A stretch of DNA of 5,452 nt from Nitrospiria bacterium. Its GTDB lineage: Bacteria; Nitrospirota; Nitrospiria; Nitrospirales; UBA8639. Below the pieces are notes generated by a model that searched no databases, had not been told where the DNA came from, and saw only the letters and a list, made by a program, of their open reading frames with translations. The stretch's first letter is position 1. Every line of letters begins with the position of its first letter. A program made the translations under genes and the position numbers. The stretch is taken from assembly GCA_030430725.1 (NCBI GenBank), contig JAUIKP010000260.1, forward strand, positions 1 through 5,452. Reading direction: 5' to 3'. Of this stretch, positions 1-5,452 are shown in pieces.

Positions 1-103
1 CGACACGGTGTTGGGATTCAACAAGTCGGGTAAGGAAGCGGTGCGGCAGCAGGTGGAAGAGCCGATTTACATCCGCCCGGCCGAGCGGGTGAACTGGCTG
101 TAA
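1..103 (+). CDS. nxrB: C-terminal end of a nitrite oxidoreductase beta subunit-like protein (partial)
   Basis: Only the last 33 codons are present, read from base 2 to the TAA at 101-103; the start lies outside the window. The tail contains GFNKSGKEAVRQQ, then EEPIYIRPAERVNWL at the very end. From memory of the family this fits the C-terminus of NxrB, the iron-sulfur subunit of Nitrospira-type nitrite oxidoreductase, which carries four Fe-S clusters and passes electrons from the molybdenum subunit NxrA. None of the cluster-binding cysteines are in this fragment, so the assignment rests on tail resemblance alone. The fragment is clearly richer in GC and in G/C-ending codons than the genes that follow, as expected of a highly expressed gene. 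An intrinsic terminator starts 28 bases after the stop, so this is the last gene of its operon. A related type II DMSO reductase-family beta subunit is the main alternative. Confidence 0.6.
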   Translation, partial: DTVLGFNKSGKEAVRQQVEEPIYIRPAERVNWL

Positions 104-131
104 GCGGGCGCCTACAAGGGGACCCGAAGAG

Positions 132-166
132 CAGGGGGCGACAGGCGTCGCCCCCTGTTTTTTTTT
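132..166 (+). terminator. Strong intrinsic terminator after the NxrB-like gene
   Basis: A perfect 11-bp GC-rich stem (132-142 pairing with 147-157) closes a 4-base loop (AGGC, 143-146) and is followed directly by nine T residues (158-166). This is a complete Rho-independent terminator for + strand transcription. It separates the upstream operon from the EgtB-like gene, so the latter needs its own promoter between here and about position 440. Confidence 0.95.
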
Positions 167-434
167 GCAAATTTCCCTTCATGACCATTTCCCTGGGAGT
201 CAGGAATGAATAGTTGATAATCATCCTGTTAGCTTTATGGTCCCCTTGATCTTGAAAAAAATAGGCTTTTTGGGGGTAAACCCTCAATATTCAATGTGAA
301 ACAGCCATTTTCGTAATTCGTCTATGATCCTATGTTTTTCATATTTTTGCTTGCAATCTTCACTCAAATTCATTGAACTTTTCTTGCCGGAAGCGAGTTC
401 GGTATAGTTAATTCGTTGCGTCAAAGAACTTTGT
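167..434. other. Intergenic region with no gene seen
   Basis: This AT-rich stretch holds no ORF with both a ribosome binding site and meaningful length on either strand. The 89-codon reading frame on the opposite strand (18-287) runs through the NxrB tail and the terminator stem, so it is not credible. Homopolymer runs (A at 255-261, T at 267-271) and a short GGG/CCC inverted repeat near 272-283 are visible but form no recognisable element. I saw no tRNA-like or known riboswitch-like pattern. The region must hold the promoter for the downstream gene, given the terminator at its left end. Confidence 0.6.
403..408 (+). promoter_or_regulatory. Possible -10 box upstream of the EgtB-like gene
   Basis: TATAGT matches the sigma-70 -10 consensus at five of six positions and would start transcription about 30 bases before the Shine-Dalgarno at 435-442. 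The matching -35 is poor. TTGAAC (373-378) is 24 bases away, too far, and TTGCCG (384-389) is 13 bases away, too close. A second -10-like hexamer, TATGAT (323-328), also lacks a good -35. This is a candidate only. Confidence 0.25.
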
Positions 435-442
435 GAAAGGAG
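435..442 (+). promoter_or_regulatory. Strong Shine-Dalgarno ahead of the leader ORF
   Basis: GAAAGGAG is the best ribosome binding site in the window. It sits 6 bases before a GTG codon at 449, not at the usual distance from the EgtB-like ATG at 492. This spacing is the main reason for considering the short ORF at 449-520 as translated. Confidence 0.5.
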
Positions 443-448
443 TTTGCG

Positions 449-520
449 GTGAAATCACTCGCTGGAATATTTATGGCTGGGGAGATGCGACATGCCTCAA
501 TTGTCACGATTGCAAAATGA
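449..520 (+). CDS. Possible 23-codon leader peptide overlapping the EgtB-like start
   Basis: The ORF starts with GTG at 449 and ends with TGA at 518-520. It encodes VKSLAGIFMAGEMRHASIVTIAK (first residue Met if initiated), a peptide with no family I recognise. The strong Shine-Dalgarno at 435-442 is correctly placed for it. It overlaps the first 29 bases of the EgtB-like gene in another frame, so ribosomes reading it would uncover and pass the downstream start, which could couple the two. The peptide shows no run of a regulatory amino acid, so a classic attenuator leader is not indicated. It could be a chance ORF. The Shine-Dalgarno rather than peptide content is the evidence. Confidence 0.3.
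   Translation: MKSLAGIFMAGEMRHASIVTIAK
479..484 (+). promoter_or_regulatory. Ribosome binding site deciding the EgtB-like start
   Basis: GGGGAG lies 7 bases before the ATG at 492. It supports that start over the nearby out-of-frame ATGs at 473 and 485. It lies inside the leader ORF at 449-520. Confidence 0.6.
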
Positions 521-1718
521 ATTAGAAGCCGCCAGGTCACGCACGGACAGCCTTTTTTCGTATATGAGGGGTGAAGCAATGTATGAGCGTCCCATTCCTG
601 AGCGGAACCGCTTAATCTTTTACTTGGGACATCTTGAGGCATTTGACTGGAACCAGATTGGCCGGTGGACATTGGGCATGCCGTCCTTTCATGAATCTTT
701 TGATCAATTATTTGAAGCCGGCATTGATCCTTCCCTTGGAAACCTTCCCATTGACCAACCCTCCGATTGGCCAACGATCAATGAAGTGTACCGGTATAAT
801 ACCCGTGCTCGTGAAGAAGTGGATCGTCTATTGACTTCTGTTCCAGAATCGATTGTTTATATGGCTGTTGAACATCGTCTGATGCATGCTGAGACTAATG
901 CCTACTTGTTGCACCATTTGGATTCCAAGTATAAGGAGCCTCCGTCCGATTTTTCTTTCGTCTCTTCTTTTCCCAATTCAGATGAAATGGCGAAAGATGA
1001 GATGATCGAAGTCCCTGAGGGTATTGCAACTTTAGGGATGAAGGCCGATGAGGGGTTTGGTTGGGACAACGAATTTGCGCAACATGAAGTGGCTGTTCCT
1101 GGTTTTTTAATCAGCCGGTATAAAGTGACGAATCAGCAATATTTGCGATTTGTCCAGGAAGGTGGGGAGCCTTCGGCCTTTTGGGTCAAACGAGGGGATG
1201 CCTGGTATATGCGCACCATGTTCCATGAGATCCCATTACCGAAATCTTGGCCGGTGTATGTGACGCATAGACAGGCCCAAGCGTATGCCAATTGGGTCGG
1301 GATGGCCCTCCCCACCGAAGCGCAATTCCATCGCTCCGCCTTTGGCACTCCGGCCGGGATTGAACAATCGTTCCCCTGGGGTGATGAGGCATCACTGGTG
1401 CAACACGTGAATGTGGATTCTCAATCTTGGAATCCGGTTCCAGTCAACACACCGTCTTACGAGCGTAATGGTTTTGGAGTGGCTCAGATGGTGGGGAACG
1501 GGTGGGAATGGACATCGACCCTTTTTCATCCTTTTCACGGTTTTTCGCCCCATTCCACCTATCCTGGCTATTCCGCCAGATTTTTTGACCAGGATCATTA
1601 TGTGGTGAAAGGTGGGGGGCCTCATACCGCTAGACGGCTTTTGCGCCGGTCATTTCGAAATTGGTTCCGACAAAGTTACCCCTATGCCCATATCGGGTTC
1701 CGTTGTGTGCAATCCTAA
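492..1718 (+). CDS. EgtB-type non-heme iron sulfoxide synthase-like enzyme (DinB-like + FGE-sulfatase domains)
   Basis: This 408-residue protein has the two-domain architecture of EgtB, the iron enzyme that uses O2 to join a cysteine-type thiol to hercynine (trimethylhistidine) as a sulfoxide on the way to ergothioneine. The N-terminal DinB-like helical domain (about 10-145) supplies the expected three-histidine iron site: H47 in YLGHLEAFDW, then H128 and H132 in EHRLMHAE (HxxxHxE). The C-terminal formylglycine-generating-enzyme-like domain spans about 172-406, with MVGNGWEWTS (333-342), VKGGGPHTARR (372-382), SFRNWF (387-392) and the closing IGFRC (401-405). There is no signal peptide, so it is cytoplasmic. 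Length suits short EgtB proteins, and H47 falls at the usual distance from the ATG, supporting the start. No EgtD methyltransferase is in the window. The usual GGSW in the C-terminal domain reads GGGP here, so the substrate could differ (hercynine/cysteine, a selenium analogue as in SenA, or another). Family certain; substrate not. Confidence 0.85.
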   Translation: MPQLSRLQNELEAARSRTDSLFSYMRGEAMYERPIPERNRLIFYLGHLEAFDWNQIGRWTLGMPSFHESFDQLFEAGIDPSLGNLPIDQPSDWPTINEVYRYNTRAREEVDRLLTSVPESIVYMAVEHRLMHAETNAYLLHHLDSKYKEPPSDFSFVSSFPNSDEMAKDEMIEVPEGIATLGMKADEGFGWDNEFAQHEVAVPGFLISRYKVTNQQYLRFVQEGGEPSAFWVKRGDAWYMRTMFHEIPLPKSWPVYVTHRQAQAYANWVGMALPTEAQFHRSAFGTPAGIEQSFPWGDEASLVQHVNVDSQSWNPVPVNTPSYERNGFGVAQMVGNGWEWTSTLFHPFHGFSPHSTYPGYSARFFDQDHYVVKGGGPHTARRLLRRSFRNWFRQSYPYAHIGFRCVQS

Positions 1719-1751
1719 CACGTGAGGCTGGGTTCCCAACCTGTTTCGTGT
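1718..1751 (+). other. Imperfect hairpin between the EgtB-like and nucleotidase genes
   Basis: ACACG (1718-1722) pairs with CGTGT (1747-1751), AGG (1725-1727) with CCT (1740-1742), and TGGG (1729-1732) with CCCA (1735-1738) around a TT loop. The stem is broken by small internal loops. No T-run follows, so it is not a standard terminator. It fills most of the 49-base gap and ends 16 bases before the next ATG, where it could affect read-through, mRNA ends or translation of the nucleotidase. Confidence 0.4.
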
Positions 1752-1767
1752 CGAATCGAACCATTGT

Positions 1768-3324
1768 ATGCGACCGATCCTACAAAGAGCAGGGTATTGG
1801 GAGTCTTTCCTCCTTATCTTGATTTTCTGGGGGAATCCAGCCCACGCGATCGACAGATTGGTGATTGTGCATTCAAGTGAACATCACGGGGTGGCACTTC
1901 CGCTTGGTCAAGCCGGCGAAACTAATATTGGGGGATTGGCCAGACGAGCCACAATTGTCGAAGAAGTTCGACGGGAAGGCGTGCCGGTTTTGTTGGTGGA
2001 TTCGGGGGATATCCTTATTGGTACGGCTTTGTCTTCCTGGTTTCGCGGTGAACCGGATATTCGGGCCATGAATCTGATCCGCTATGACGCGATGGTGGCT
2101 GGAAATCATGATTTTGATTATGGAATAGACCATCTTCGCACATTGGGCGAGTTGGCCGATTTCCCAATTTTATGCACGAATCTCCAGTCCGAGGGATCTC
2201 GGCTGCCTTGCCGGCGCTCGTTTGTCACTCGTTTGGGGAATGTAGTCGTCGGGGTTTTAGGAATTGTCGGGAAAAGTAATTTTCCTGGCACCTTTAATCG
2301 GGATGTGGCAAAGGAATTATCGTTGGTCGATCCAATTGGTTCTCTTCAAGCGGAGGCCCTGCGATTACGAACGGTGGGGGATGTTGATCTGATCATTGCC
2401 CTCACACATCAGGATAGTGAGGAAGACCTGAACATTCTGGAGACCGTTGAGGGGGTGGATGTGCTCATCGGTGGACATACCGAAGGATTTGACGGATTGT
2501 ATGCTCCTGGATTGACCGAGCCGGTTGAAACCGTGATCCGACCCCGATCGGTGTATGTGAAGACGCATCGTCAAGGGCGGACAATCGGGCGATTAGATCT
2601 GACGATTGCAGACGGATCGGTGGTTGAGGCGCATTCCTATAATATTCCCGTGACGGTGGGGGTTCCGGTAGAGCCGAAGGTCCAGCAACTTCTGAATGAC
2701 TATCGACAGCGGTTTTCCCGGCATGCCACCCAGGTGTTGGGGGAGGCATCGGTGCGGCTCCAGGGCGATCGACCGGTTATCAGGACCCAAGAAGCCAATT
2801 TAGGCAATCTGTTGGCCGATCGTATGCGAAGCACATTGGGGACGGATATCGCCTTGATTAATGCCGGACAGATTCGCCGAAGTTTGGACCCCGGTCCAGT
2901 CACACTTGGCGATGTACTGTCGGTACTGCCCTTTGATTCCGCTCTTGTGACCTTACATGTGACGGGAGCGATGCTTCGTCAAGTGTTAGAGCATAGTGTG
3001 AGCCAATGGCCGAATCATTCTGGCCGGTTTTTCCAGATATCCGGCCTCCAGGTTACGTATCAAGGAAAGGCTCCGGTCGGATCCCGTGTAAGAAACGTCA
3101 TGGTTGGAGGTGTGCCGTTAGATATTTCCAAAACCTATACCGTGGCGACTGACGCATTTGTGGCTGACGGCGGGGATGGCTATGACATGTTGACTCATGT
3201 CACACACCGAACGGATCATCAAATCCCCTTGAGGGATCTGTTGCTGAATGCCCTCGCTGACGGTCCACTGTATGCGGAGGCTGAGCATCGTATGGTGTTT
3301 GTGTCCGGGGACGAAGAAAAATGA
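1768..3324 (+). CDS. Exported UshA/5'-nucleotidase-family metallophosphoesterase
   Basis: This 518-residue protein has the complete two-domain plan of bacterial 5'-nucleotidases, which hydrolyse nucleotides and related phosphate esters outside the cytoplasmic membrane. A Sec signal peptide is clear: R2/R7, hydrophobic core FLLILIFWG (14-22), then AHA with probable cleavage after residue 27. The metallophosphatase domain (about 29-280) shows SSEHHG (36-41), DSGD (78-81), GNHDFDYG (112-119), THQD (213-216) and GGHTEG (235-240), the five expected metal/catalytic motifs. The C-terminal domain (about 320-510) has NLGNLLAD (344-351), NAGQIRR (365-371), LPFD (387-390) and AFVADGGDGY (463-472), with F389 and F464 as candidates for the aromatic pair that stacks on the nucleoside base. 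Oddly, predicted metal ligands 38 and 239 are Glu, where UshA has Asp and Gln. The ATG at 1768 is the only good start in an open frame bounded by TGA at 1723, but no Shine-Dalgarno precedes it, so translation may depend on the gene upstream. SoxB is a less likely relative. Confidence 0.88.
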   Translation: MRPILQRAGYWESFLLILIFWGNPAHAIDRLVIVHSSEHHGVALPLGQAGETNIGGLARRATIVEEVRREGVPVLLVDSGDILIGTALSSWFRGEPDIRAMNLIRYDAMVAGNHDFDYGIDHLRTLGELADFPILCTNLQSEGSRLPCRRSFVTRLGNVVVGVLGIVGKSNFPGTFNRDVAKELSLVDPIGSLQAEALRLRTVGDVDLIIALTHQDSEEDLNILETVEGVDVLIGGHTEGFDGLYAPGLTEPVETVIRPRSVYVKTHRQGRTIGRLDLTIADGSVVEAHSYNIPVTVGVPVEPKVQQLLNDYRQRFSRHATQVLGEASVRLQGDRPVIRTQEANLGNLLADRMRSTLGTDIALINAGQIRRSLDPGPVTLGDVLSVLPFDSALVTLHVTGAMLRQVLEHSVSQWPNHSGRFFQISGLQVTYQGKAPVGSRVRNVMVGGVPLDISKTYTVATDAFVADGGDGYDMLTHVTHRTDHQIPLRDLLLNALADGPLYAEAEHRMVFVSGDEEK

Positions 3325-3461
3325 TGTCAATGGCGTTCCCTTCCTTCCCTGAGCGGTTTCATGTCTTCACGCAAAGCGCTTTGCGTTGTAAGGACGGGGC
3401 AGGAAGGTCGCTCATTGGCAGGTCTCAAATTCCCCGTTTTACCCTCCTTTTGTCTACATGA
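3321..3461 (+). CDS. Doubtful 46-codon ORF overlapping the nucleotidase stop
   Basis: An ATG at 3321 overlaps the nucleotidase stop in an ATGA arrangement typical of coupled genes, with a second ATG directly after it. The frame ends with TGA at 3459-3461. The 46-residue product (starting MMSMAFPSFPERF) matches no family I know and has no membrane segment. Upstream there is only an A-rich stretch, not a clear Shine-Dalgarno. The stem-loop at 3343-3407 lies inside the frame, and an RNA structure explains that stretch better than coding does. Listed because of the ATGA overlap; probably not a gene. Confidence 0.12.
   Translation: MMSMAFPSFPERFHVFTQSALRCKDGAGRSLIGRSQIPRFTLLLST
3343..3407 (+). 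repeat. Nested imperfect stem-loop around a perfect 18-bp palindrome
   Basis: The core is a perfect palindrome, ACGCAAAGCGCTTTGCGT (3369-3386), which as RNA gives a 7-bp stem with a GCGC loop. Outside it, GTCTT (3363-3367) pairs with AAGGAC (3390-3395) with one bulged G. Further out, CCTTCCCTG (3343-3351) pairs with CAGGAAGG (3400-3407) with one bulged C. Three co-axial stems in 65 bases are unlikely to be chance. No T-run follows, so it is not an ordinary terminator. It could be an mRNA-end stabiliser, a dispersed palindromic repeat, an RNA regulatory element, or, through the core palindrome, a dimeric operator site. Confidence 0.5.
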
Positions 3462-3583
3462 TTCAGGCCTTAACTTTTTCTGTTTAAATAGCTCATCGGA
3501 AGCCATATTTTAATCGACAATCAAAATATTCCTGATACATCAGTTATCTGCATACCTCCCGTCCAAGGGGCTTTTTATATTTT
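3408..3583 (+). other. Intergenic leader of the ECF fusion gene; no gene seen
   Basis: The stretch becomes AT-rich toward the ECF gene and contains no credible ORF. TCGACA (3514-3519) matches a -35 box at five of six positions, but the -10 candidates 14-17 bases on (around GATACATC, 3534-3541) are weak. A short inverted repeat CTGAT-AC-ATCAG lies at 3532-3543, overlapping that position. I looked for thiamine, cobalamin, FMN and preQ1 riboswitch core motifs, which often precede ECF genes, and recognised none. Confidence 0.35.
3565..3570 (+). promoter_or_regulatory. Ribosome binding site of the ECF fusion gene
   Basis: AAGGGG lies 13 bases before the ATG at 3584, a slightly long spacing across a T-rich stretch. 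No other ATG, GTG or TTG occurs in that frame between the stop at 3533 and 3584, so the start is well supported despite the distance. Confidence 0.5.
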
Positions 3584-5452
3584 ATGTCGTTTCCTCAAGG
3601 TGCTCGAGATTCACGGCGATGGTGGGGGGACTTGCTGGCTGTCTGGCAGGATACCAGGCAGATTGTTTTGACGGCTCAGATTGCCGCCATTTATGCGGCG
3701 ATTCTTATTCCCTTTAAAGCCGGCATTCCGATTGTTCCTGGTTTTGTGGAATTACGTCCGGCTAATGCGATTCCCATTGTCGCATCGCTGTTATTTGGTC
3801 CCGCTGCGGCCTGGGGTGCAGGAATCGGCAATGTCATCGGAGATTGTTTCGGCACCTTGGGGCCGGCAAGTTTCTTTGGATTATTAGGCAATTTTATTTT
3901 TGGATATCTTCCTTTTGTATTGTGGGGGCATTTGGGGTGGTTCTCATCTGGTCAGCCGCCTTTGGGGAAATCCTGGCGTCAGATGATGGAATACGGTGTG
4001 GTGTGTGTGATTGCCTCAGCTGCCTGTGCCGGAATGATTGCGTGGGGAGTGGAGTGGTTGGGGTTGTTACCCTTCGTTATTCTCGCTCCAGCGATCTTTT
4101 TAAATAATGTGGTGATGGGCTTGCTCCTCGGTCCTCCATTGTTGGGCTTTCTCTATCCGAGGGTGCAACGGTGGCAATTACGTTATGAAGATATTCGAGA
4201 ATCAAGTCCTTCCCCCATTCACTCTTCCGAAACTCTGCGGTCACATGAATCGATAGGGAGCGAGGAGGCGAATGACTATCTCAACGAAGCGATTGTGGAC
4301 TGTCGGGGACTTTCCTTCCAATATGCCTCGGGTTCAGCGCTGGTTCTCCGGAATGTTTCCTTTTCTCTGACTTCTGGGGAACTCGTAGTCCTGTTGGGCA
4401 GAAGTGGAAGTGGAAAATCCACCCTATGCTATGCCTGTAATGGTCTCATTCCTCACATGATCCCTGGAATTTTCTCAGGAACGTTGCGGGTGAAGGGACG
4501 GGGAACCATGGATGATCCCGTGTGGAAACAGGCCGGCCAAGTCGGCCTGGTATTTCAAGATTTTGATACGCAACTTGTGGCGACGACAGTTGAGAGGGAA
4601 TTGCTCCACCCCTTGGAGTATCGTGACCCTCTGCTTTCTGTGGACGAGGTCCGACGGCGGGTTGTTCATGCCCTTCGTCAAATGGGGTTGGACCATTGTG
4701 CCAACCGTGATCCTATGAGGATGTCCGGTGGCCAGAGGCAACGTCTGGTCATGGCTTCCGTGCTCGTGCAGGAACCGGCGCTGTTGGTCTTAGATGAACC
4801 CGGTTCAGATTTTGATCCGGCAGGGCGAGCGCAATTGCAGGAGGTTTTACGTAATCTCCAACAAGGCGGGATGACTGTGCTTATGACTGAGCATGATGAT
4901 GGCTATCTTTTGGAAGCGGATCGGGTTCTGGTTTTAGATCAGGAGCAAATCGTTTGGGAGGGGAAACCTGAAGCCTTGATGCGACAGCCTCGGTTGATGC
5001 GGAATTATGGTCTTCGACCCTTTGATTTGACTGAATGTTTTGAAGAATGGGGCGTGGAGGACTTGCCTATTTCCGTCGAAGAAGCCTGGAACCAGGCTGA
5101 GATTTTGAATCTTCGTTTGTCTCCTCCCGCCGCGGTTCTGGATGACACACTTCGGTTGAGTCAGATTTCCGGGGAAAAATCAACCATGGCTTTGCCCTTG
5201 ATAGAGGTTAACAATGTTTCGTTCCGGTATGAAGAGCATGCGGTCCTGGATGACGTGTCATTTACTATCCATCCAGGAGACTTCCTGGCCTTGCTGGGTC
5301 AGAATGGATCAGGGAAAAGTACGCTTGCACGATTGCTTAATGGCCTCTTGATGCCAACAGACGGCACCATTGTTGTGGACGGCATGGATACCCGGACCAC
5401 ATCGATGAATGAATTGGCCAGGCGCGTAGGGCTAGTTTTTCAGAATCCTGAT
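3584..5452 (+). CDS. ECF-type importer: S component fused to tandem ABC ATPases (3' end outside window)
   Basis: The frame is open for 623 codons to the window edge, with no stop. Residues about 27-192 form a membrane domain of about six hydrophobic segments, consistent with an ECF substrate-binding S component. The first has AxxxA spacing (A31/A35/A39), the pattern that contacts EcfT, and PGFVELRPANAIP (52-64) begins a conserved-looking block. A polar linker (about 196-235) leads to a complete ATPase: Walker A GRSGSGKST (272-280, K278), Q-loop Q325, signature MSGGQ (380-384), Walker B with D404 and E405, and H-loop H437. After a second linker (about 460-537) another ATPase starts, with Walker A GQNGSGKST (572-580) and Q-loop VFQNPD at the edge. 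In ECF importers S binds the substrate, the two ATPases power transport and EcfT couples them. Tandem ATPase fusions are known; adding S at the N-terminus is unusual. EcfT is expected just downstream. Substrate unknown. Confidence 0.88.
   Translation, partial: MSFPQGARDSRRWWGDLLAVWQDTRQIVLTAQIAAIYAAILIPFKAGIPIVPGFVELRPANAIPIVASLLFGPAAAWGAGIGNVIGDCFGTLGPASFFGLLGNFIFGYLPFVLWGHLGWFSSGQPPLGKSWRQMMEYGVVCVIASAACAGMIAWGVEWLGLLPFVILAPAIFLNNVVMGLLLGPPLLGFLYPRVQRWQLRYEDIRESSPSPIHSSETLRSHESIGSEEANDYLNEAIVDCRGLSFQYASGSALVLRNVSFSLTSGELVVLLGRSGSGKSTLCYACNGLIPHMIPGIFSGTLRVKGRGTMDDPVWKQAGQVGLVFQDFDTQLVATTVERELLHPLEYRDPLLSVDEVRRRVVHALRQMGLDHCANRDPMRMSGGQRQRLVMASVLVQEPALLVLDEPGSDFDPAGRAQLQEVLRNLQQGGMTVLMTEHDDGYLLEADRVLVLDQEQIVWEGKPEALMRQPRLMRNYGLRPFDLTECFEEWGVEDLPISVEEAWNQAEILNLRLSPPAAVLDDTLRLSQISGEKSTMALPLIEVNNVSFRYEEHAVLDDVSFTIHPGDFLALLGQNGSGKSTLARLLNGLLMPTDGTIVVDGMDTRTTSMNELARRVGLVFQNPD

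Noticed and set aside
18..287. 89-codon ORF on the - strand
   Set aside because: It runs antisense through the NxrB-like tail and across the terminator stem, has no ribosome binding site, and its product is low-complexity (Pro/Ala/Arg-rich).
1768..3324. SoxB thiosulfohydrolase
   Set aside because: SoxB shares the fold, but no other sox gene is in the window and the C-terminal NAGQIRR, LPFD and DGGDGY motifs fit the general 5'-nucleotidase group.
3532..3543. Short inverted repeat CTGAT-AC-ATCAG as an operator
   Set aside because: Five-base arms are short enough to occur by chance and no copy was noticed elsewhere in the window.
3408..3583. Riboswitch upstream of the ECF gene
   Set aside because: ECF genes often carry one, but I could not find thiamine, cobalamin, FMN or preQ1 core motifs here. 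A covariance-model search would be decisive.
3844..4107. 87-codon + strand ORF inside the ECF fusion gene
   Set aside because: It is an out-of-frame shadow of the membrane domain; the overlapping 623-codon frame has clear family motifs.
5186..5452. Separate start (ATG 5186) for the second ATPase
   Set aside because: The frame is continuous from 3584 with no stop before it. The upstream GGGGAAAA is only a weak ribosome binding site, and a linker-joined second ATPase is the simpler reading.
1..5452. CRISPR array, tRNA or rRNA gene, insertion sequence
   Set aside because: No regularly spaced repeats, cloverleaf-like segments, transposase motifs or terminal inverted repeats were seen on either strand.

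Overview
The window most likely comes from a nitrite-oxidising bacterium of the Nitrospira type. The main clue is the 33-residue protein tail at the left edge. From memory of the family it matches the extreme C-terminus of NxrB, the iron-sulfur (beta) subunit of nitrite oxidoreductase. The rest of the window is around 50% GC by eye, which would suit a marine Nitrospira lineage. This is inference from one fragment and general gene style, because no marker gene or RNA gene lies in the window. Every gene called is on the + strand.

Layout. Positions 1-103 hold the end of the NxrB-like gene. A textbook intrinsic terminator follows (132-166), so the upstream operon ends here. About 270 bases of AT-richer sequence without a convincing gene come next, then a strong Shine-Dalgarno and a possible 23-codon leader ORF (449-520). 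The leader overlaps the start of an EgtB-type non-heme iron enzyme (492-1718; DinB-like plus formylglycine-generating-enzyme-like domains). A 49-base gap containing an imperfect hairpin (1718-1751) separates this from an exported UshA/5'-nucleotidase-family metallophosphoesterase (1768-3324). The next gap, 3325-3583, carries a nested imperfect stem-loop (3343-3407) built around a perfect 18-bp palindrome, and a weak upstream region for the next gene. From 3584 an open frame runs to the right edge (623 codons, unfinished). It encodes a membrane substrate-binding (S) component of an energy-coupling-factor (ECF) vitamin/metabolite importer, fused to one complete ABC ATPase and the first part of a second.

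How the parts may work together. The EgtB-like and nucleotidase genes are close enough for co-transcription, but nothing in their sequences proves a shared pathway. The nucleotidase is exported and would dephosphorylate nucleotides or similar phosphate esters outside the cytoplasmic membrane. The ECF protein would import a small molecule whose identity cannot be read from the sequence. A salvage scheme (dephosphorylate outside, then import) is possible but is only inference. The most unusual items are the S-ATPase-ATPase fusion, two Glu substitutions at predicted metal-1 ligand positions of the nucleotidase, the nested hairpin between those two genes, and the overlapping leader ORF before the EgtB-like gene.
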